Below, piece by piece: positions 8,943-17,740 of a DNA stretch of 64,000 bases. The DNA is taken from assembly GCF_018449545.1 (NCBI RefSeq), contig NZ_JAAVUR010000012.1:62001-126000 (forward strand), given 5' to 3'. Below the pieces are notes generated by a model that was not told the origin of the DNA, did not search any database, and saw only the letters and a program-made list of their open reading frames with translations. Source of the DNA: Granulicella sp. dw_53. GTDB taxonomy: Bacteria; Acidobacteriota; Terriglobia; Terriglobales; Acidobacteriaceae. The position numbers were made by a program, and so were the translations under genes. Numbering within the stretch: position 1 is the first letter of the stretch; the number at the start of each line of letters is the position of its first letter.

Positions 8943-10315
8943 CGATGCGTCGGTTGTGTATGGTGGCGGCGGTGGTTTGGGCGGGTGCGAGCGCTGGAGC
9001 GCAGGTGCCGACGGATGAGTCTGCCGCGAAGGCGGAGATCGCAGCGCGGCAGGCGGAGGCGCGCGGCCTGTTGATGGCGCATGCTACGCCGATTACGGCG
9101 GCGGATGGACCGTATCGCGCGGCGGACTATGAGCCTCTGCTGGGGATGGTGAAGGGCAAGAGGCTGGTGCTGGTGAGTGAGCCGACGCATGGGACGCATG
9201 AGTGCCGCCTGGAGAATGCGAAGCTGGTGCGGTTCCTGGTGGAGCGGGCGGGAATGCGGACGCTGATCCTGGAGCTGGGGTATGCGGAGGGCTTGGAGCT
9301 GGATGCGTATGTCCGGCGTGGGGTGGGGGATGTGAACGAGATCGTTGGGAGCCATTTGGGGATTCTGTGGAACACGGTCGAAGAGGCCGATATGATGCGA
9401 TGGGTCGCGGAGTGGAACAAGGCACATCCGAAGGAGATGGTGCGGGTGGTGGGGATGGATGTGGAGCCGGGTACTTCGGGGGAGTTGGCGCTGGCGAAGC
9501 TGATGGCGGGGATGAAGATCGATGCGGCGCTGGTCGAACGGTTGAGGGTCGGGGCTGAGGCGGCGGAGAAGATGAAGGGGCCGGCGAAGGCGACGTCCAG
9601 CGCGGAGGAGAAGGCGGCCTCGGCGGATTATGACAAGGCGTTGGTGGAGCTGCTGGCGGTGCTGAGGGGTCTGCCGGCGGGTACGGCGAAGGACGATGCC
9701 TGGCGGTCGGTGATGTCGGTACGGAGCGGGCGGCGGGCCGCGGAGATGCGTGGCGAGGGGCCGAATGGAAATGAGGCAGGGCAGCGGCTGCGTGAGTTCG
9801 AGATGGGACGTATGGCGTTGGCGGCGGTGGCGGAGTCGAGTGCGCCAAGCGTGATCGTGACGCATACGGTTCATCTGAGGCCGGGGCGGCTGGCGGGCGA
9901 TAAGGTGCAGACGGTGGGGTATCATCTGGCGCGGACGCTGGGGGATAGGGCTTTCTTCCTGGGCGAAGAGTATGGGACGGGGTACATGCGGGCGTTTGAG
10001 CCGACGACAGGTCCGATGGCGACGAGGCGTTTGCATGCGGCGAAGTTCGATGCTCCGGCGGCGGGGAGCATTGCGGCGGCGCTGGGGGAGGCGGGACCGC
10101 TGCTGGTGGATCTGCGGGACCCGCAGGATGGGTCTGCGTGGTCGGAGTGGCTGGAGACGATGCAGGCGACGCATCTGTATCCAGCGATTACGTATGAGGC
10201 GGGAGATGCGACGAAGCCTAACTGGACGGTTCCGGCGGACGCATTCGATGCAATGATCTATCTGCCGCAAGTGACGGCGCTGCACCCGATTGGCGCTCCT
10301 GAGTATGTTCCGTAA
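8939..10315 (+). CDS. erythromycin esterase family protein, exported
   Basis: 458 residues from GTG at 8939, which overlaps the pilC stop by four bases; an ATG two codons on (8945) is an alternative. A signal peptide (MRRLCMVAAVVWAGASAGAQ) precedes an Ere-like domain with the characteristic SEPTHGTHECRLENAKLVRFL segment carrying the catalytic histidine and glutamate, and a second conserved histidine in VIVTHTVHLRP. Family members cleave macrolide lactones, but many distant members act on unknown esters. The export signal and the position inside a pilus/secretion operon make a cell-envelope substrate at least as likely as a drug. Function therefore uncertain. Confidence 0.8.
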   Translation: MTMRRLCMVAAVVWAGASAGAQVPTDESAAKAEIAARQAEARGLLMAHATPITAADGPYRAADYEPLLGMVKGKRLVLVSEPTHGTHECRLENAKLVRFLVERAGMRTLILELGYAEGLELDAYVRRGVGDVNEIVGSHLGILWNTVEEADMMRWVAEWNKAHPKEMVRVVGMDVEPGTSGELALAKLMAGMKIDAALVERLRVGAEAAEKMKGPAKATSSAEEKAASADYDKALVELLAVLRGLPAGTAKDDAWRSVMSVRSGRRAAEMRGEGPNGNEAGQRLREFEMGRMALAAVAESSAPSVIVTHTVHLRPGRLAGDKVQTVGYHLARTLGDRAFFLGEEYGTGYMRAFEPTTGPMATRRLHAAKFDAPAAGSIAAALGEAGPLLVDLRDPQDGSAWSEWLETMQATHLYPAITYEAGDATKPNWTVPADAFDAMIYLPQVTALHPIGAPEYVP

Positions 10316-10426
10316 GGGGATACGGGGCCGGAGGGAATGGACGGGGAGGCCGCCGAGGGTGAGTATGACTGTAGGTTGCTGTGATATTTTGCTGTCCAAA
10401 GCGGACGGCGGGGAGTCTTACGAGAT

Positions 10427-12058
10427 ATGGCCACACCTTTAGCGATACCGATCCATGAGACGGGAAGTGATGAAGTGGAGCGCGCTCAGGCGCTGGCGCG
10501 GCGCTATCATGCCGACTTTGTCGATCTGAAGAACTTCAAGATTCAGCACGAGTTATTTAAGAGCGTGCCGGTGGACATGATGTTCCGGTACAACTTCGTG
10601 CCGCTGGAGCAGATGGAGGGGCGGCTCGCGATCGCGGTGAGCGATCCGTCGAAGTTGATGGTGCTGGACGAGATCTCGGGGCTGCTGGGGAAGCGGCTGG
10701 TGACCCGGGTGGCGACGCTCTCGCAGATTACGGATCTGTTGAAGAAGACGGAGCAGAGTCAGCGGGTTCTCGATGAGGCGAGCGAGGGTCTGGCGTTTGA
10801 TGTGTTGTCGAACGATGAAAATGACGACGCCAATATTTCGATCGAACGGCTGACGGCGGATGAGGATATCTCGCCGATTATCCGGCTGGTGGATACGACG
10901 ATCTTTACGGCGCTGGAGCGGCGGGCTTCGGATATTCACCTGGAGACGTTCGACGACTCGCTGCTGGTGAAGTACCGCATCGACGGCGTGCTGCAGCAGG
11001 CGATGGCTCCGATTGCGCGGGAGCATCATCAGACGATTCTTTCGCGTATCAAGGTCATGAGCGAGCTGGATATCGCGGAGCGGCGCGTGCCGCAGGACGG
11101 GCGTTTCCGGGTGCGGTACAAGGGGCGGCTGATCGACTTTCGTGTGTCGATCATGCCGACGGTGCATGGCGAGAACGCCGTGCTTCGCGTGCTGGATAAG
11201 GAGTCGATGAGCGAGAAGTTCACGAAGCTCTCGCTGGATGTGGTGGGGTTTGCGGAGAAGGATCTGACGCGGTTCCGGCGGTACATCAAGGAGCCGTACG
11301 GGATGGTGCTGGTGACGGGGCCGACGGGTTCGGGTAAGACGACGACGCTGTATGCGGCGTTGAATGAGATCAAGAGCGACGAGGACAAGATCATCACGAT
11401 CGAAGATCCGGTGGAGTACCAGATTCGCGGGATCACGCAGATTCCGGTGAATGAGAAGAAGGGGCTCACGTTTGCGAGGGGGCTGCGGTCGATTCTGCGT
11501 CACGACCCGGACAAGATTCTGGTGGGCGAGATCCGCGATGCGGAGACGGCTCAGATTGCGATCAACTCGGCGCTGACGGGCCACCTGGTGTTTACGACGG
11601 TCCACGCGAATAACGTGGTCGACGTGCTGGGACGTTTTTTGAACATGGGTGTGGAGCCGTATAACTTCGTGTCCGCGTTGAACTGCATCCTGGCGCAGCG
11701 GTTGGTGCGGCAGGTGTGTGATTTTTGTGTTCAGAATGTCCGATATAACGATGAGGAGCTGATCGCAAGCGGACTGGAGCCGGCGGATTGGCGAGGCTTC
11801 GATTTTCGCGAGGGAGCGGGATGCATCGAGTGCGGCGGAACGGGGTATCGCGGAAGATCGGCGATCCATGAACTGCTGGAGCTGGATGACGAGATTCGCG
11901 AGATGCTGCTGGCTAAGAAGCCGGGATCGGAGATTCGGAAGAAGGCGAAGGAGAAGGGGATGGGGTTCTTGCGAGACTCTGCGCTGGAGAGGGTCCGGGC
12001 GGGAATCACCACGTTACGGGAGATTAACAAGGTTACGTTTATCGAAGCGGGGCGCTAG
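10427..12058 (+). CDS. pilB: type IV pilus / type II secretion assembly ATPase (PilB/GspE)
   Basis: 543 residues. N-terminal MshEN/T2SSE_N-like domain (ARRYHADFVDLKNF), then the secretion ATPase core: Walker A GPTGSGKTTT near residues 298-307, Asp box ITIEDPVEYQI, Walker B KILVGEIRDAETA, His box TGHLVFTTVHANN. A four-cysteine zinc site (CDFC near 431, CIEC near 466) is typical of PilB/GspE and absent from the retraction ATPase PilT. It powers pilin or pseudopilin polymerisation from the cytoplasmic face. It follows the esterase-like gene by 111 bases and precedes pilM. No pilT is in the window. Confidence 0.95.
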   Translation: MATPLAIPIHETGSDEVERAQALARRYHADFVDLKNFKIQHELFKSVPVDMMFRYNFVPLEQMEGRLAIAVSDPSKLMVLDEISGLLGKRLVTRVATLSQITDLLKKTEQSQRVLDEASEGLAFDVLSNDENDDANISIERLTADEDISPIIRLVDTTIFTALERRASDIHLETFDDSLLVKYRIDGVLQQAMAPIAREHHQTILSRIKVMSELDIAERRVPQDGRFRVRYKGRLIDFRVSIMPTVHGENAVLRVLDKESMSEKFTKLSLDVVGFAEKDLTRFRRYIKEPYGMVLVTGPTGSGKTTTLYAALNEIKSDEDKIITIEDPVEYQIRGITQIPVNEKKGLTFARGLRSILRHDPDKILVGEIRDAETAQIAINSALTGHLVFTTVHANNVVDVLGRFLNMGVEPYNFVSALNCILAQRLVRQVCDFCVQNVRYNDEELIASGLEPADWRGFDFREGAGCIECGGTGYRGRSAIHELLELDDEIREMLLAKKPGSEIRKKAKEKGMGFLRDSALERVRAGITTLREINKVTFIEAGR

Positions 12059-12143
12059 AGCAGCTCTCTTGTGTACCTACAGGAGAATGACTTGAGGCGA
12101 CTGGCGGAATGAAGGTCCGGGGCTTACGGGCTCCGGAACAGGA

Positions 12144-12149
12144 TAGTCT
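12144..12149 (+). promoter_or_regulatory. -10 element giving a probable leaderless start for pilM
   Basis: TAGTCT ends 8 bases before the ATG at 12158 and no ribosome-binding site is visible. This matches the spacing seen at several other genes here, so the transcript may begin at or near the start codon. Confidence 0.35.
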
Positions 12150-12157
12150 AGGACGGC

Positions 12158-13213
12158 ATGGATTTTTTACCGAAGGCATTGGGGACGCGGCCGCGTCTGG
12201 CGGTCGAGGTTCGTACGGAAGGTGTAGTGGCTGCGCGCGCGGAGGATGCGGCGGGGCTGCTGACGGCGGTTTCGCGGGCGAATGTCTCTGAGAGTGCGCT
12301 GGCGCCGGGGTTGAAGGCGGGAAATATCGTCGACCGGGCGGAGGTTTCGGCCGCGGTTCGACTGGCGCTGGATGCGGTCGCGGGACGTGGAACGACTCCG
12401 GGAGCGGGGCGAAGCAGGCATGTGACGGTGATCGTTCCGGATGCGGCGGTACGGGTTCTGCTGCTGGACTTCGACTCGTTGCCGGGAAAGATTGCGGAGG
12501 CGCTGCCGGTGGTACGGTTCCGATTGAAGAAGCTGCTGCCGTTCGAGGTGGACGACGCGGTGGTGAGCTATCAGACGATGTCGGCCGCGAAGGGATTGGT
12601 TACGGTGGTTGCAGTGGCGATTCCGCGCGAGGTGCTGGCGGAGTATGAGGGTGTTGTGACTTCGGCGGGGTATCTGCCTGGGGCGGTAATCCCGAGTACG
12701 TTGGCGGCGCTGGCTGGTTTGGGCATTGGGTCGAACTCCGGGGAGGATGCGGAGTCGGCTACGCTGCTGGTGAATGCCGGCACGCAACAGGTGACGACGG
12801 CGATTGTTCGAGGCGGCGTGCTGCTGCTGCACCGGACGCTGGAGATGAGCGCTTCGACGGAGACGAAGGCTGTTGAGGTAGAGGGTGTAGAGCGCGACCG
12901 GATTGAGGTCGAGGCGGAGATGCAGGCCGGGATGCTTGCGGTGGCGGTTGAGCTTTCGGCTGCCGGGGAGATTGCGCAGGCGGTCAGCGTGGCGGCGGCT
13001 TATTTTGAGGACACTTTATCGTTTGCGCCGCAGGTGCTGCTCTCGGCGGGAACACGGAGCGCCGAGACTTTGGAGCGGGTGCTGGAGACGCATGGACTGG
13101 AAGGATTGCGAGTGCGGGAGATGATGGAGCCGGGGATGTTTGCGGCGGGCGCGGCTACGGCGACTGTGCCACGCGGTTGGTTGGCAGGGGTGAGGGGAGC
13201 GTTGACGAGCTGA
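12158..13213 (+). CDS. pilM: PilM-like actin-fold pilus assembly protein
   Basis: 351 residues. Actin-like fold hallmarks are seen in LAVEVRTEGVVAARA (first beta hairpin), HVTVIVPDAAVRVLLLDF, FRLKKLLPFEVDDAVVSYQ and TLLVNAGTQQVTTAIVRGG (second nucleotide-side hairpin). PilM is cytoplasmic, binds the N-terminal peptide of PilN and links the pilus motor to the PilNOP alignment subcomplex. The stop (TGA, 13211-13213) overlaps the ATG of the next gene. More divergent than proteobacterial PilM, so the call rests on fold signature plus gene order. Confidence 0.75.
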   Translation: MDFLPKALGTRPRLAVEVRTEGVVAARAEDAAGLLTAVSRANVSESALAPGLKAGNIVDRAEVSAAVRLALDAVAGRGTTPGAGRSRHVTVIVPDAAVRVLLLDFDSLPGKIAEALPVVRFRLKKLLPFEVDDAVVSYQTMSAAKGLVTVVAVAIPREVLAEYEGVVTSAGYLPGAVIPSTLAALAGLGIGSNSGEDAESATLLVNAGTQQVTTAIVRGGVLLLHRTLEMSASTETKAVEVEGVERDRIEVEAEMQAGMLAVAVELSAAGEIAQAVSVAAAYFEDTLSFAPQVLLSAGTRSAETLERVLETHGLEGLRVREMMEPGMFAAGAATATVPRGWLAGVRGALTS

Positions 13214-13917
13214 TGCGGATCTCTGTCAATCTCGCGACACGACCGTTTGTCGAGCTACGTCCCCTGATTGCGCGGCTGCGGCTGACGATGGGTGTGCTGG
13301 CGGTGCTGGCCATCGGGATGGGCTTCGGGCTGCATGCGCTGAAAGCGAAGGCCAAGGTGGCGCAGGCGCAGATGGATGCGTTGAAGGCCAAGACGCTCGC
13401 CTTTCAGCAGGAGAAGCAAGCCAACGAGGCGCGGATGCGACAGCCGCAGAACCAAGGGGTCTTGGAGCGATCGCAGTTTTTGAATGCGGTGTTTGCGCGG
13501 AAGAGCTTTAGTTGGACGGCGGTGATGATGGACCTTGAGAAGGTGCTGCCGACCGGGGTTCAGGTGACGAGTCTGGAGCCGCAGATCGCGAAGGACGGCA
13601 CGGTGAATATCCGGTTGAGGGTGAGCGGCGACCGCGACCGGGCGGTGCAGTTGTTGAGGAACCTGGAGACCTCGCAGCGATTTATTGCAGCGCGTTTGGC
13701 GGGTGAGGCTGCGCAGGCGGCTGAGACCGGGCGTAGTTCCGTGGCTACGGTGACTGCTCCTGGATCTGTGGAGTTCGAGATCTTCAGCGGCTATAACCCT
13801 CTGCCGACTGTATCTGCAAAGGTGTTGAAGGCGGCTGATACGAAGATGACTGTGGCTAAGTCGCGCAACACCGTAAAGACGCCGATGGCTCCGAAGCAGA
13901 AGGGAGTGCGCCGATGA
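13213..13917 (+). CDS. pilN: PilN-like pilus assembly membrane protein
   Basis: 234 residues from the ATG at 13213, which overlaps the pilM stop as TGATG; upstream in-frame starts lie inside pilM. The N-terminus MRISVNLATRPFVE carries the short conserved PilM-binding motif (I-N-L-A-T-R-P), then a TM helix at about residues 22-42, a coiled-coil segment (KAKVAQAQMDALKAKTLAF) and a ferredoxin-like periplasmic domain (VLPTGVQVTSLEPQIAKDGT). It bridges cytoplasmic PilM and periplasmic PilO. The four-base overlap with pilO implies translational coupling. Confidence 0.8.
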   Translation: MRISVNLATRPFVELRPLIARLRLTMGVLAVLAIGMGFGLHALKAKAKVAQAQMDALKAKTLAFQQEKQANEARMRQPQNQGVLERSQFLNAVFARKSFSWTAVMMDLEKVLPTGVQVTSLEPQIAKDGTVNIRLRVSGDRDRAVQLLRNLETSQRFIAARLAGEAAQAAETGRSSVATVTAPGSVEFEIFSGYNPLPTVSAKVLKAADTKMTVAKSRNTVKTPMAPKQKGVRR

Positions 13918-14597
13918 CGGTGACGCTGGACAAGACGGCGGCGAGTACGCAGCGAATGACGGCGCGTACCAAGAAGCTGTTGACGCTCAAGAATCTGCAT
14001 ATCGCGGGGGTTGCCGCGTTGGGGGTAATCTGCGTCTACCTGCTGGTGCGCATGGGTTTTGCGTGGCAGGCGGCGAAGAGCCAGGATGCCGGGGCGCTGG
14101 CGCAGCAGACCGCGGCGATGCATTCCGCCGAGACCGCTGCGAAGCCGCTGGCTGGGCTGGATGAGAAGTTGAAGCAGGCGACGCTGGATGCGGATCAGTT
14201 CTACAGTCATCGGCTGCCCTTCTCTTACAGCGAGGTTGCGGGAGAGTTGGGAGTTTTATCGAAGAAGCAAAATGTGAAGCTGACTCGCGGCCAATATGCG
14301 GAGGCTCCGGTGCTGGCGGGGGGAATCGGCCCACTGACCGAGGTTCGGATGGATGCGAGCCTTACCGGAGATTACCGGTCGCTGGTGCTGTTTATCAACG
14401 GACTGGAGCGGGACAAGATGTTCTTCCTGATCCGGGGCGTATCGCTGACGGGACAGCAGAGCGGAGCGGTCGGGGTGCGTATGGGGTTGACGACGTATCT
14501 GCGGGCTCCCATTGGGACCGAGGGTGTGGCGAAGCAGGGGGATGAGGCGGCTACGGATGGTTCCGATGCTGCACCGGCGGGAGGCGGAGCACGATGA
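13914..14597 (+). CDS. pilO: PilO-like pilus assembly protein
   Basis: 227 residues starting in an ATGA overlap with pilN. One TM helix at about residues 33-50 (HIAGVAALGVICVYLLV), a coiled coil, then a periplasmic ferredoxin-like domain (FSYSEVAGELGVLSKKQNVKL, LTEVRMDASLTGDYRSLVLFINGLERDKMFFLIRG). This matches PilO, the partner of PilN in the periplasmic alignment complex. It ends in a second ATGA overlap with the next gene. The C-terminal 30 residues are low-complexity Gly/Ala/Asp. Confidence 0.75.
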   Translation: MTVTLDKTAASTQRMTARTKKLLTLKNLHIAGVAALGVICVYLLVRMGFAWQAAKSQDAGALAQQTAAMHSAETAAKPLAGLDEKLKQATLDADQFYSHRLPFSYSEVAGELGVLSKKQNVKLTRGQYAEAPVLAGGIGPLTEVRMDASLTGDYRSLVLFINGLERDKMFFLIRGVSLTGQQSGAVGVRMGLTTYLRAPIGTEGVAKQGDEAATDGSDAAPAGGGAR

Positions 14598-15196
14598 AGC
14601 TGACTCCAGACGATAAGAAGAAGGCGATTGCGGGTGGAGCGTTTGCCCTGCTGGCGATAGGGATTTTGTACTACGAGTTGGGGGACATGCTGGGGTCTTC
14701 CGCGCCAACGGCGGCTCCGGCTCCCGTAGTTATTTCGGCTCCGGCTGCCGCGGGTGCGAAGACGGCGGGGAAGGTTCCGCAGGTGGCTTCGGCGTCGTTG
14801 CAGCTCGATCCAACGCTGAAGATGGGGCCGATGCTGGTGACGGAGGCGTTGGTGTATTCGGGAGGCGGAAGGAATATCTTCTCGGCGACGTCGGTGCCGA
14901 TGGAGATTCCCAAGGCGATTGCGGCGGCGCGTCCGAAGGGGCCGGTGGTTCCGGTGTATGTCGCCCCGAGCGGACCTCCTCCGCCACCGCCGATCAACCT
15001 GAAGTTCTTTGGGACGGCGACGTCGGGGAACGGGAATCGGCAGGCGTTTTTGCTGCATGGCGAGGATGTGTTTGTCGCTTCGGCGGGAGATATCGTGCAA
15101 CGCAGGTACAAGGTGATCTCGGTGGCGGCGAGCTCGATTGTGGTTGAAGATATGACCAACAACAATCGGCAGACGCTCCCACTGCAGATGAATTGA
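14594..15196 (+). CDS. PilP-like periplasmic pilus/secretion protein
   Basis: 200 residues. N-terminal TM anchor at about residues 12-30, an Ala/Pro linker, then a C-terminal beta domain: NLKFFGTATSGNGNRQAFLLHGEDVFVASAGDIVQRRYKVISVAASSIVVEDM. This resembles the HR/PilP-like domain, which typically has a KGDxVxxxYKVxxIxxxxVxLxD pattern. By position after pilO it should link the inner-membrane complex to the secretin. No lipobox cysteine is visible, unlike proteobacterial PilP; the protein has a membrane anchor instead. No secretin (PilQ/GspD) gene follows in this window. Confidence 0.65.
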   Translation: MKLTPDDKKKAIAGGAFALLAIGILYYELGDMLGSSAPTAAPAPVVISAPAAAGAKTAGKVPQVASASLQLDPTLKMGPMLVTEALVYSGGGRNIFSATSVPMEIPKAIAAARPKGPVVPVYVAPSGPPPPPPINLKFFGTATSGNGNRQAFLLHGEDVFVASAGDIVQRRYKVISVAASSIVVEDMTNNNRQTLPLQMN

Positions 15197-15206
15197 GAGG
15201 TGCAGG

Positions 15207-16184
15207 ATGCGCCGAGATGGAAATGAGGATGGATTTGCGCTGATCGCACTGGTGGTGGCGATCTTCCTGGTACTGCTGGCGCTAGGGGTTGCGGCTCCGA
15301 GGGTGGCGCAGCAGTTGCGGCGGGAGCGCGAGGTGGAGGCGGTACATCGCGGAAACCAGTATGTGCGGGCGGTGCAGCTTTATTACAAGAAGTTCGGAAA
15401 TTATCCGGGTTCGATCGACCAGTTGGAGAAGAGCAACAATATCCGGTTTTTGCGGCAGAAGTATCTCGACCCCATGACGGGGAAGTCGGATTGGCGGCTG
15501 ATCCATGTGGGCGAGGCAAAGACTACGGTGAAGGGATTTTTTGGACAGCCGCTGTCGGGGCTGGCGTCCGGGCTAGGGAGTGCGGCGGGGCTGGCTTCCG
15601 GTGGATCGATTGGGGCGGGAGCCACGGGCTCCACTAGCGGCGGGTCGTCGAGTTATCCGACGGGTGGTTTGGGGGGATCGAGTTCGAGCAGTTCTTCGGG
15701 CTCTGGGTCTTCGGCTTTCGGTTCGGGTAGTGCGGGGTCTTCCAGCTTTGGATCGAATCCGGGAAGTTCCCCTTCTGCGTTTGGGAACTCCGGGCTGGGG
15801 AGTTCCAATCCGGGATCATCGCAGCCGGGGTCTTCCAGCTCAACTGGGGGCTCGGGAATCTCGAGTCAATCGGCTACGGATTTCAAAGGAAGCGGGGCGC
15901 CTTTTGTGGGGATAGGAAGTGCCGCGCCGGGGAACTCGATTCTGGTTCTGAACGAGCAGACGACCTATGGGACCTGGGAGTTTATCTACGATCCGCGGAT
16001 CGAACAGTTGAAGGCGAAGTCGAGTCTGTTTGGCGGCGGGCCAGCTTCGACGAGTGCCGGCAGCCTGGGGTCGGCGCAGTCCAACGTCAGTCCGGGGTTG
16101 GGTGGGGCTACGACGCCTACCAGCGGCACATCTCCTACTACGAGTCCCAGTACACCTTCGAGTCCGCCTTCGACCTCGCCTTAG
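15207..16184 (+). CDS. GspG-like pseudopilin with Ser/Gly-rich tail
   Basis: 325 residues. The N-terminus MRRDGNEDGFALIALVVAIF fits a prepilin: a charged leader, G just before F, then a hydrophobic helix. The usual Glu at mature position 5 is Ala. The helix continues into RVAQQLRREREVEAVHRGNQYVRAVQLYYKKFGNYPGSIDQL, typical of GspG/pseudopilin heads. From about residue 120 there is a 110-residue Ser/Gly-rich low-complexity stretch, then a short ordered block (FVGIGSAAPGNSILVLNEQTTYGTWEFIYD) and a Ser/Thr/Pro tail. It is the last gene of the operon, with AGG-type ribosome-binding bases just upstream. Confidence 0.75.
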   Translation: MRRDGNEDGFALIALVVAIFLVLLALGVAAPRVAQQLRREREVEAVHRGNQYVRAVQLYYKKFGNYPGSIDQLEKSNNIRFLRQKYLDPMTGKSDWRLIHVGEAKTTVKGFFGQPLSGLASGLGSAAGLASGGSIGAGATGSTSGGSSSYPTGGLGGSSSSSSSGSGSSAFGSGSAGSSSFGSNPGSSPSAFGNSGLGSSNPGSSQPGSSSSTGGSGISSQSATDFKGSGAPFVGIGSAAPGNSILVLNEQTTYGTWEFIYDPRIEQLKAKSSLFGGGPASTSAGSLGSAQSNVSPGLGGATTPTSGTSPTTSPSTPSSPPSTSP

Positions 16185-16207
16185 TGAGGCCGGGCATGCT
16201 GTTTAGA

Positions 16208-16316
16208 ACAATTCTCCTGTTGCTGTGGAGTGGATGAAACTTAGAAGTGCCGTTTTTCTTGATAAAAAACGGCCATAGATTCGACGCCTCTCCTAATACA
16301 CCCACAGGAGAATTGC
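16208..16316. repeat. nested inverted repeats between convergent genes
   Basis: An outer inverted repeat (ACAATTCTCCTGT at 16208-16220 and its near-perfect complement at 16304-16316, 12 of 13 paired) encloses an inner 9-bp hairpin at 16249-16273 (GCCGTTTTT / AAAAACGGC, 6-7 base loop). The inner hairpin could stop transcription from both sides; a clean T run is absent on the plus strand. Confidence 0.45.
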
Positions 16317-16317
16317 T

Positions 16318-17694
16318 CTAGTGGTGCATGGCTGCTTCGACCTCTTGCGGCTCGTGAGGCAGTTTGGCTATCAGGTCCACCAAATGGCCTGTCTGATCGA
16401 CGTAGTAGACGTCTTCGATGCGCACTCCGATCTGCTCTTCGGGGATGTAGATTCCGGGTTCGATGGTGAAGACCATTCCCTTGTCGAGAGGTTTGGTGTA
16501 GTCCATGGGATCGTGTACGTCGATTCCAACGGAGTGACCCAGGCCGTGCAGGAAGTACTTGCCCAGCGGCTCGCCTTTCAGGTCTTTGCCGTGGGTGTTG
16601 ATGTAGTCGTAGGCCACCTTGTCCAAGGTGTCGGTTACTTCTGGAGTTCGTTCGCTTACGTTGCCCATCTTCATCTTGCCTGCGACGAAGGCAGCGGCAG
16701 CGGCTCGGTGCGCGCCCAGGACGATGTCGTAGATCTCCTTTTGGCGGGCGGTGAATTTTCCGTTTACGGGCATGGTGCGAGTGATGTCGCTGGCGTACAT
16801 GCTGTACTCGCCCGCTGCGTCGATCGTCACTACCTGGCCGGGCTTCATGAGGTCTTCGTTGGCGGCGTAGTGCAGGGTGGTCGAGTTGATTCCGGAGCCT
16901 ACGATGGGAGCGTAGCTTGGGCGCTCGCATCCCTCTGCCATCATGGTCTCGATTTCGATTCCGGCGATGGTGCGCTCCCGGACGCCGGGGCGGATGGACT
17001 TCATGCCGGCGCGTTGCGCGGCGATCGAGGCGTCGGCGGCTTTACGCAGCAGGGCGATCTCTGCCTCGGACTTTACTGAACGCAGTCCCATGGTCAGGGT
17101 TCGCACGTCGTTGACGGTGGAGGCTGTGATGCCTAGCGAAGCCGCGACGAAGTCGATGCTGGCCCGGGATGCGGTGACGTCCAGTTGCGTCCAAAGATTT
17201 TGCCCGCGGCGGCGATCTTCGCCGATGAATTTGGTGAGCACCGTCGGGAGGGAGGCTACGGCCATCACTTCGGCTACTCCGGTTGCGCCGGTGACGCCTG
17301 GTGTGGCCTCGTCCATCTTGATGCCGGTGTACTTCTCTGTGACCAGGCTGCGCGCTGGAAGAAAGAGGATCTCGCGATATCCGTGCGCGGGAACTACGTC
17401 TCCCAGGCGCGTCTTCGTCTCGGGACCGGGACCGATGACGACCAGAGCTGCTCCAGGCTCGTTCCAGCCGGTGAGGTAGTAGAAGTCGGAGTCCTGGCGG
17501 TAGGACATGAAGTCCAGGACGGGCTCTGTCGCTGCGAAGACTATGGCGGCTCCGCCCTTCAGGCTTTCGGCCAGCGCCTGACGGCGTGCGTGGTACTCAG
17601 GCTTAGGTACGGATTCCAATGCGGAGGCGGCGTTTCCTGACGCCAGAGCTAACGCCAACAGACCACCACAGACTCTTCCTAGAAGAACTTGCAC
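16318..17694 (-). CDS. Xaa-Pro aminopeptidase / prolidase family (M24B), exported
   Basis: 458 residues from a GTG at 17694, preceded by AAGGGATG. A signal peptide (residues 1-25) is followed by the creatinase-type N-terminal domain (YHARRQALAESLKGGAAIVFAA, MSYRQDSDFYYLTGW) and the pita-bread metallopeptidase domain. Dinuclear metal ligands are recognisable in TIDAAGEYSMYASDITRTMP (two Asp), HGLGHSVGIDVHD (His), FTIEPGIYIPE (Glu) and GVRIEDVYYV (Glu). It removes N-terminal residues preceding proline; the signal peptide suggests periplasmic peptide scavenging. Single gene, convergent to the pil operon. Confidence 0.9.
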   Translation of the reverse strand: MQVLLGRVCGGLLALALASGNAASALESVPKPEYHARRQALAESLKGGAAIVFAATEPVLDFMSYRQDSDFYYLTGWNEPGAALVVIGPGPETKTRLGDVVPAHGYREILFLPARSLVTEKYTGIKMDEATPGVTGATGVAEVMAVASLPTVLTKFIGEDRRRGQNLWTQLDVTASRASIDFVAASLGITASTVNDVRTLTMGLRSVKSEAEIALLRKAADASIAAQRAGMKSIRPGVRERTIAGIEIETMMAEGCERPSYAPIVGSGINSTTLHYAANEDLMKPGQVVTIDAAGEYSMYASDITRTMPVNGKFTARQKEIYDIVLGAHRAAAAAFVAGKMKMGNVSERTPEVTDTLDKVAYDYINTHGKDLKGEPLGKYFLHGLGHSVGIDVHDPMDYTKPLDKGMVFTIEPGIYIPEEQIGVRIEDVYYVDQTGHLVDLIAKLPHEPQEVEAAMHH

Positions 17695-17740
17695 AGGCAG
17701 ACATCCCTTCGACGCGGGCTAGATTTGTTGTGTTGCGAGA

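Noticed and set aside
8642..10399. 585-codon open frame on the minus strand
   Set aside because: It lies wholly across pilC and the esterase-like gene, is dominated by Arg/His/Pro/Leu and has no domain: an antisense shadow of GC-rich coding DNA.
10553..11869. 438-codon minus-strand frame
   Set aside because: Shadow of pilB; the plus strand has Walker A, Walker B and zinc motifs, the minus frame has none.
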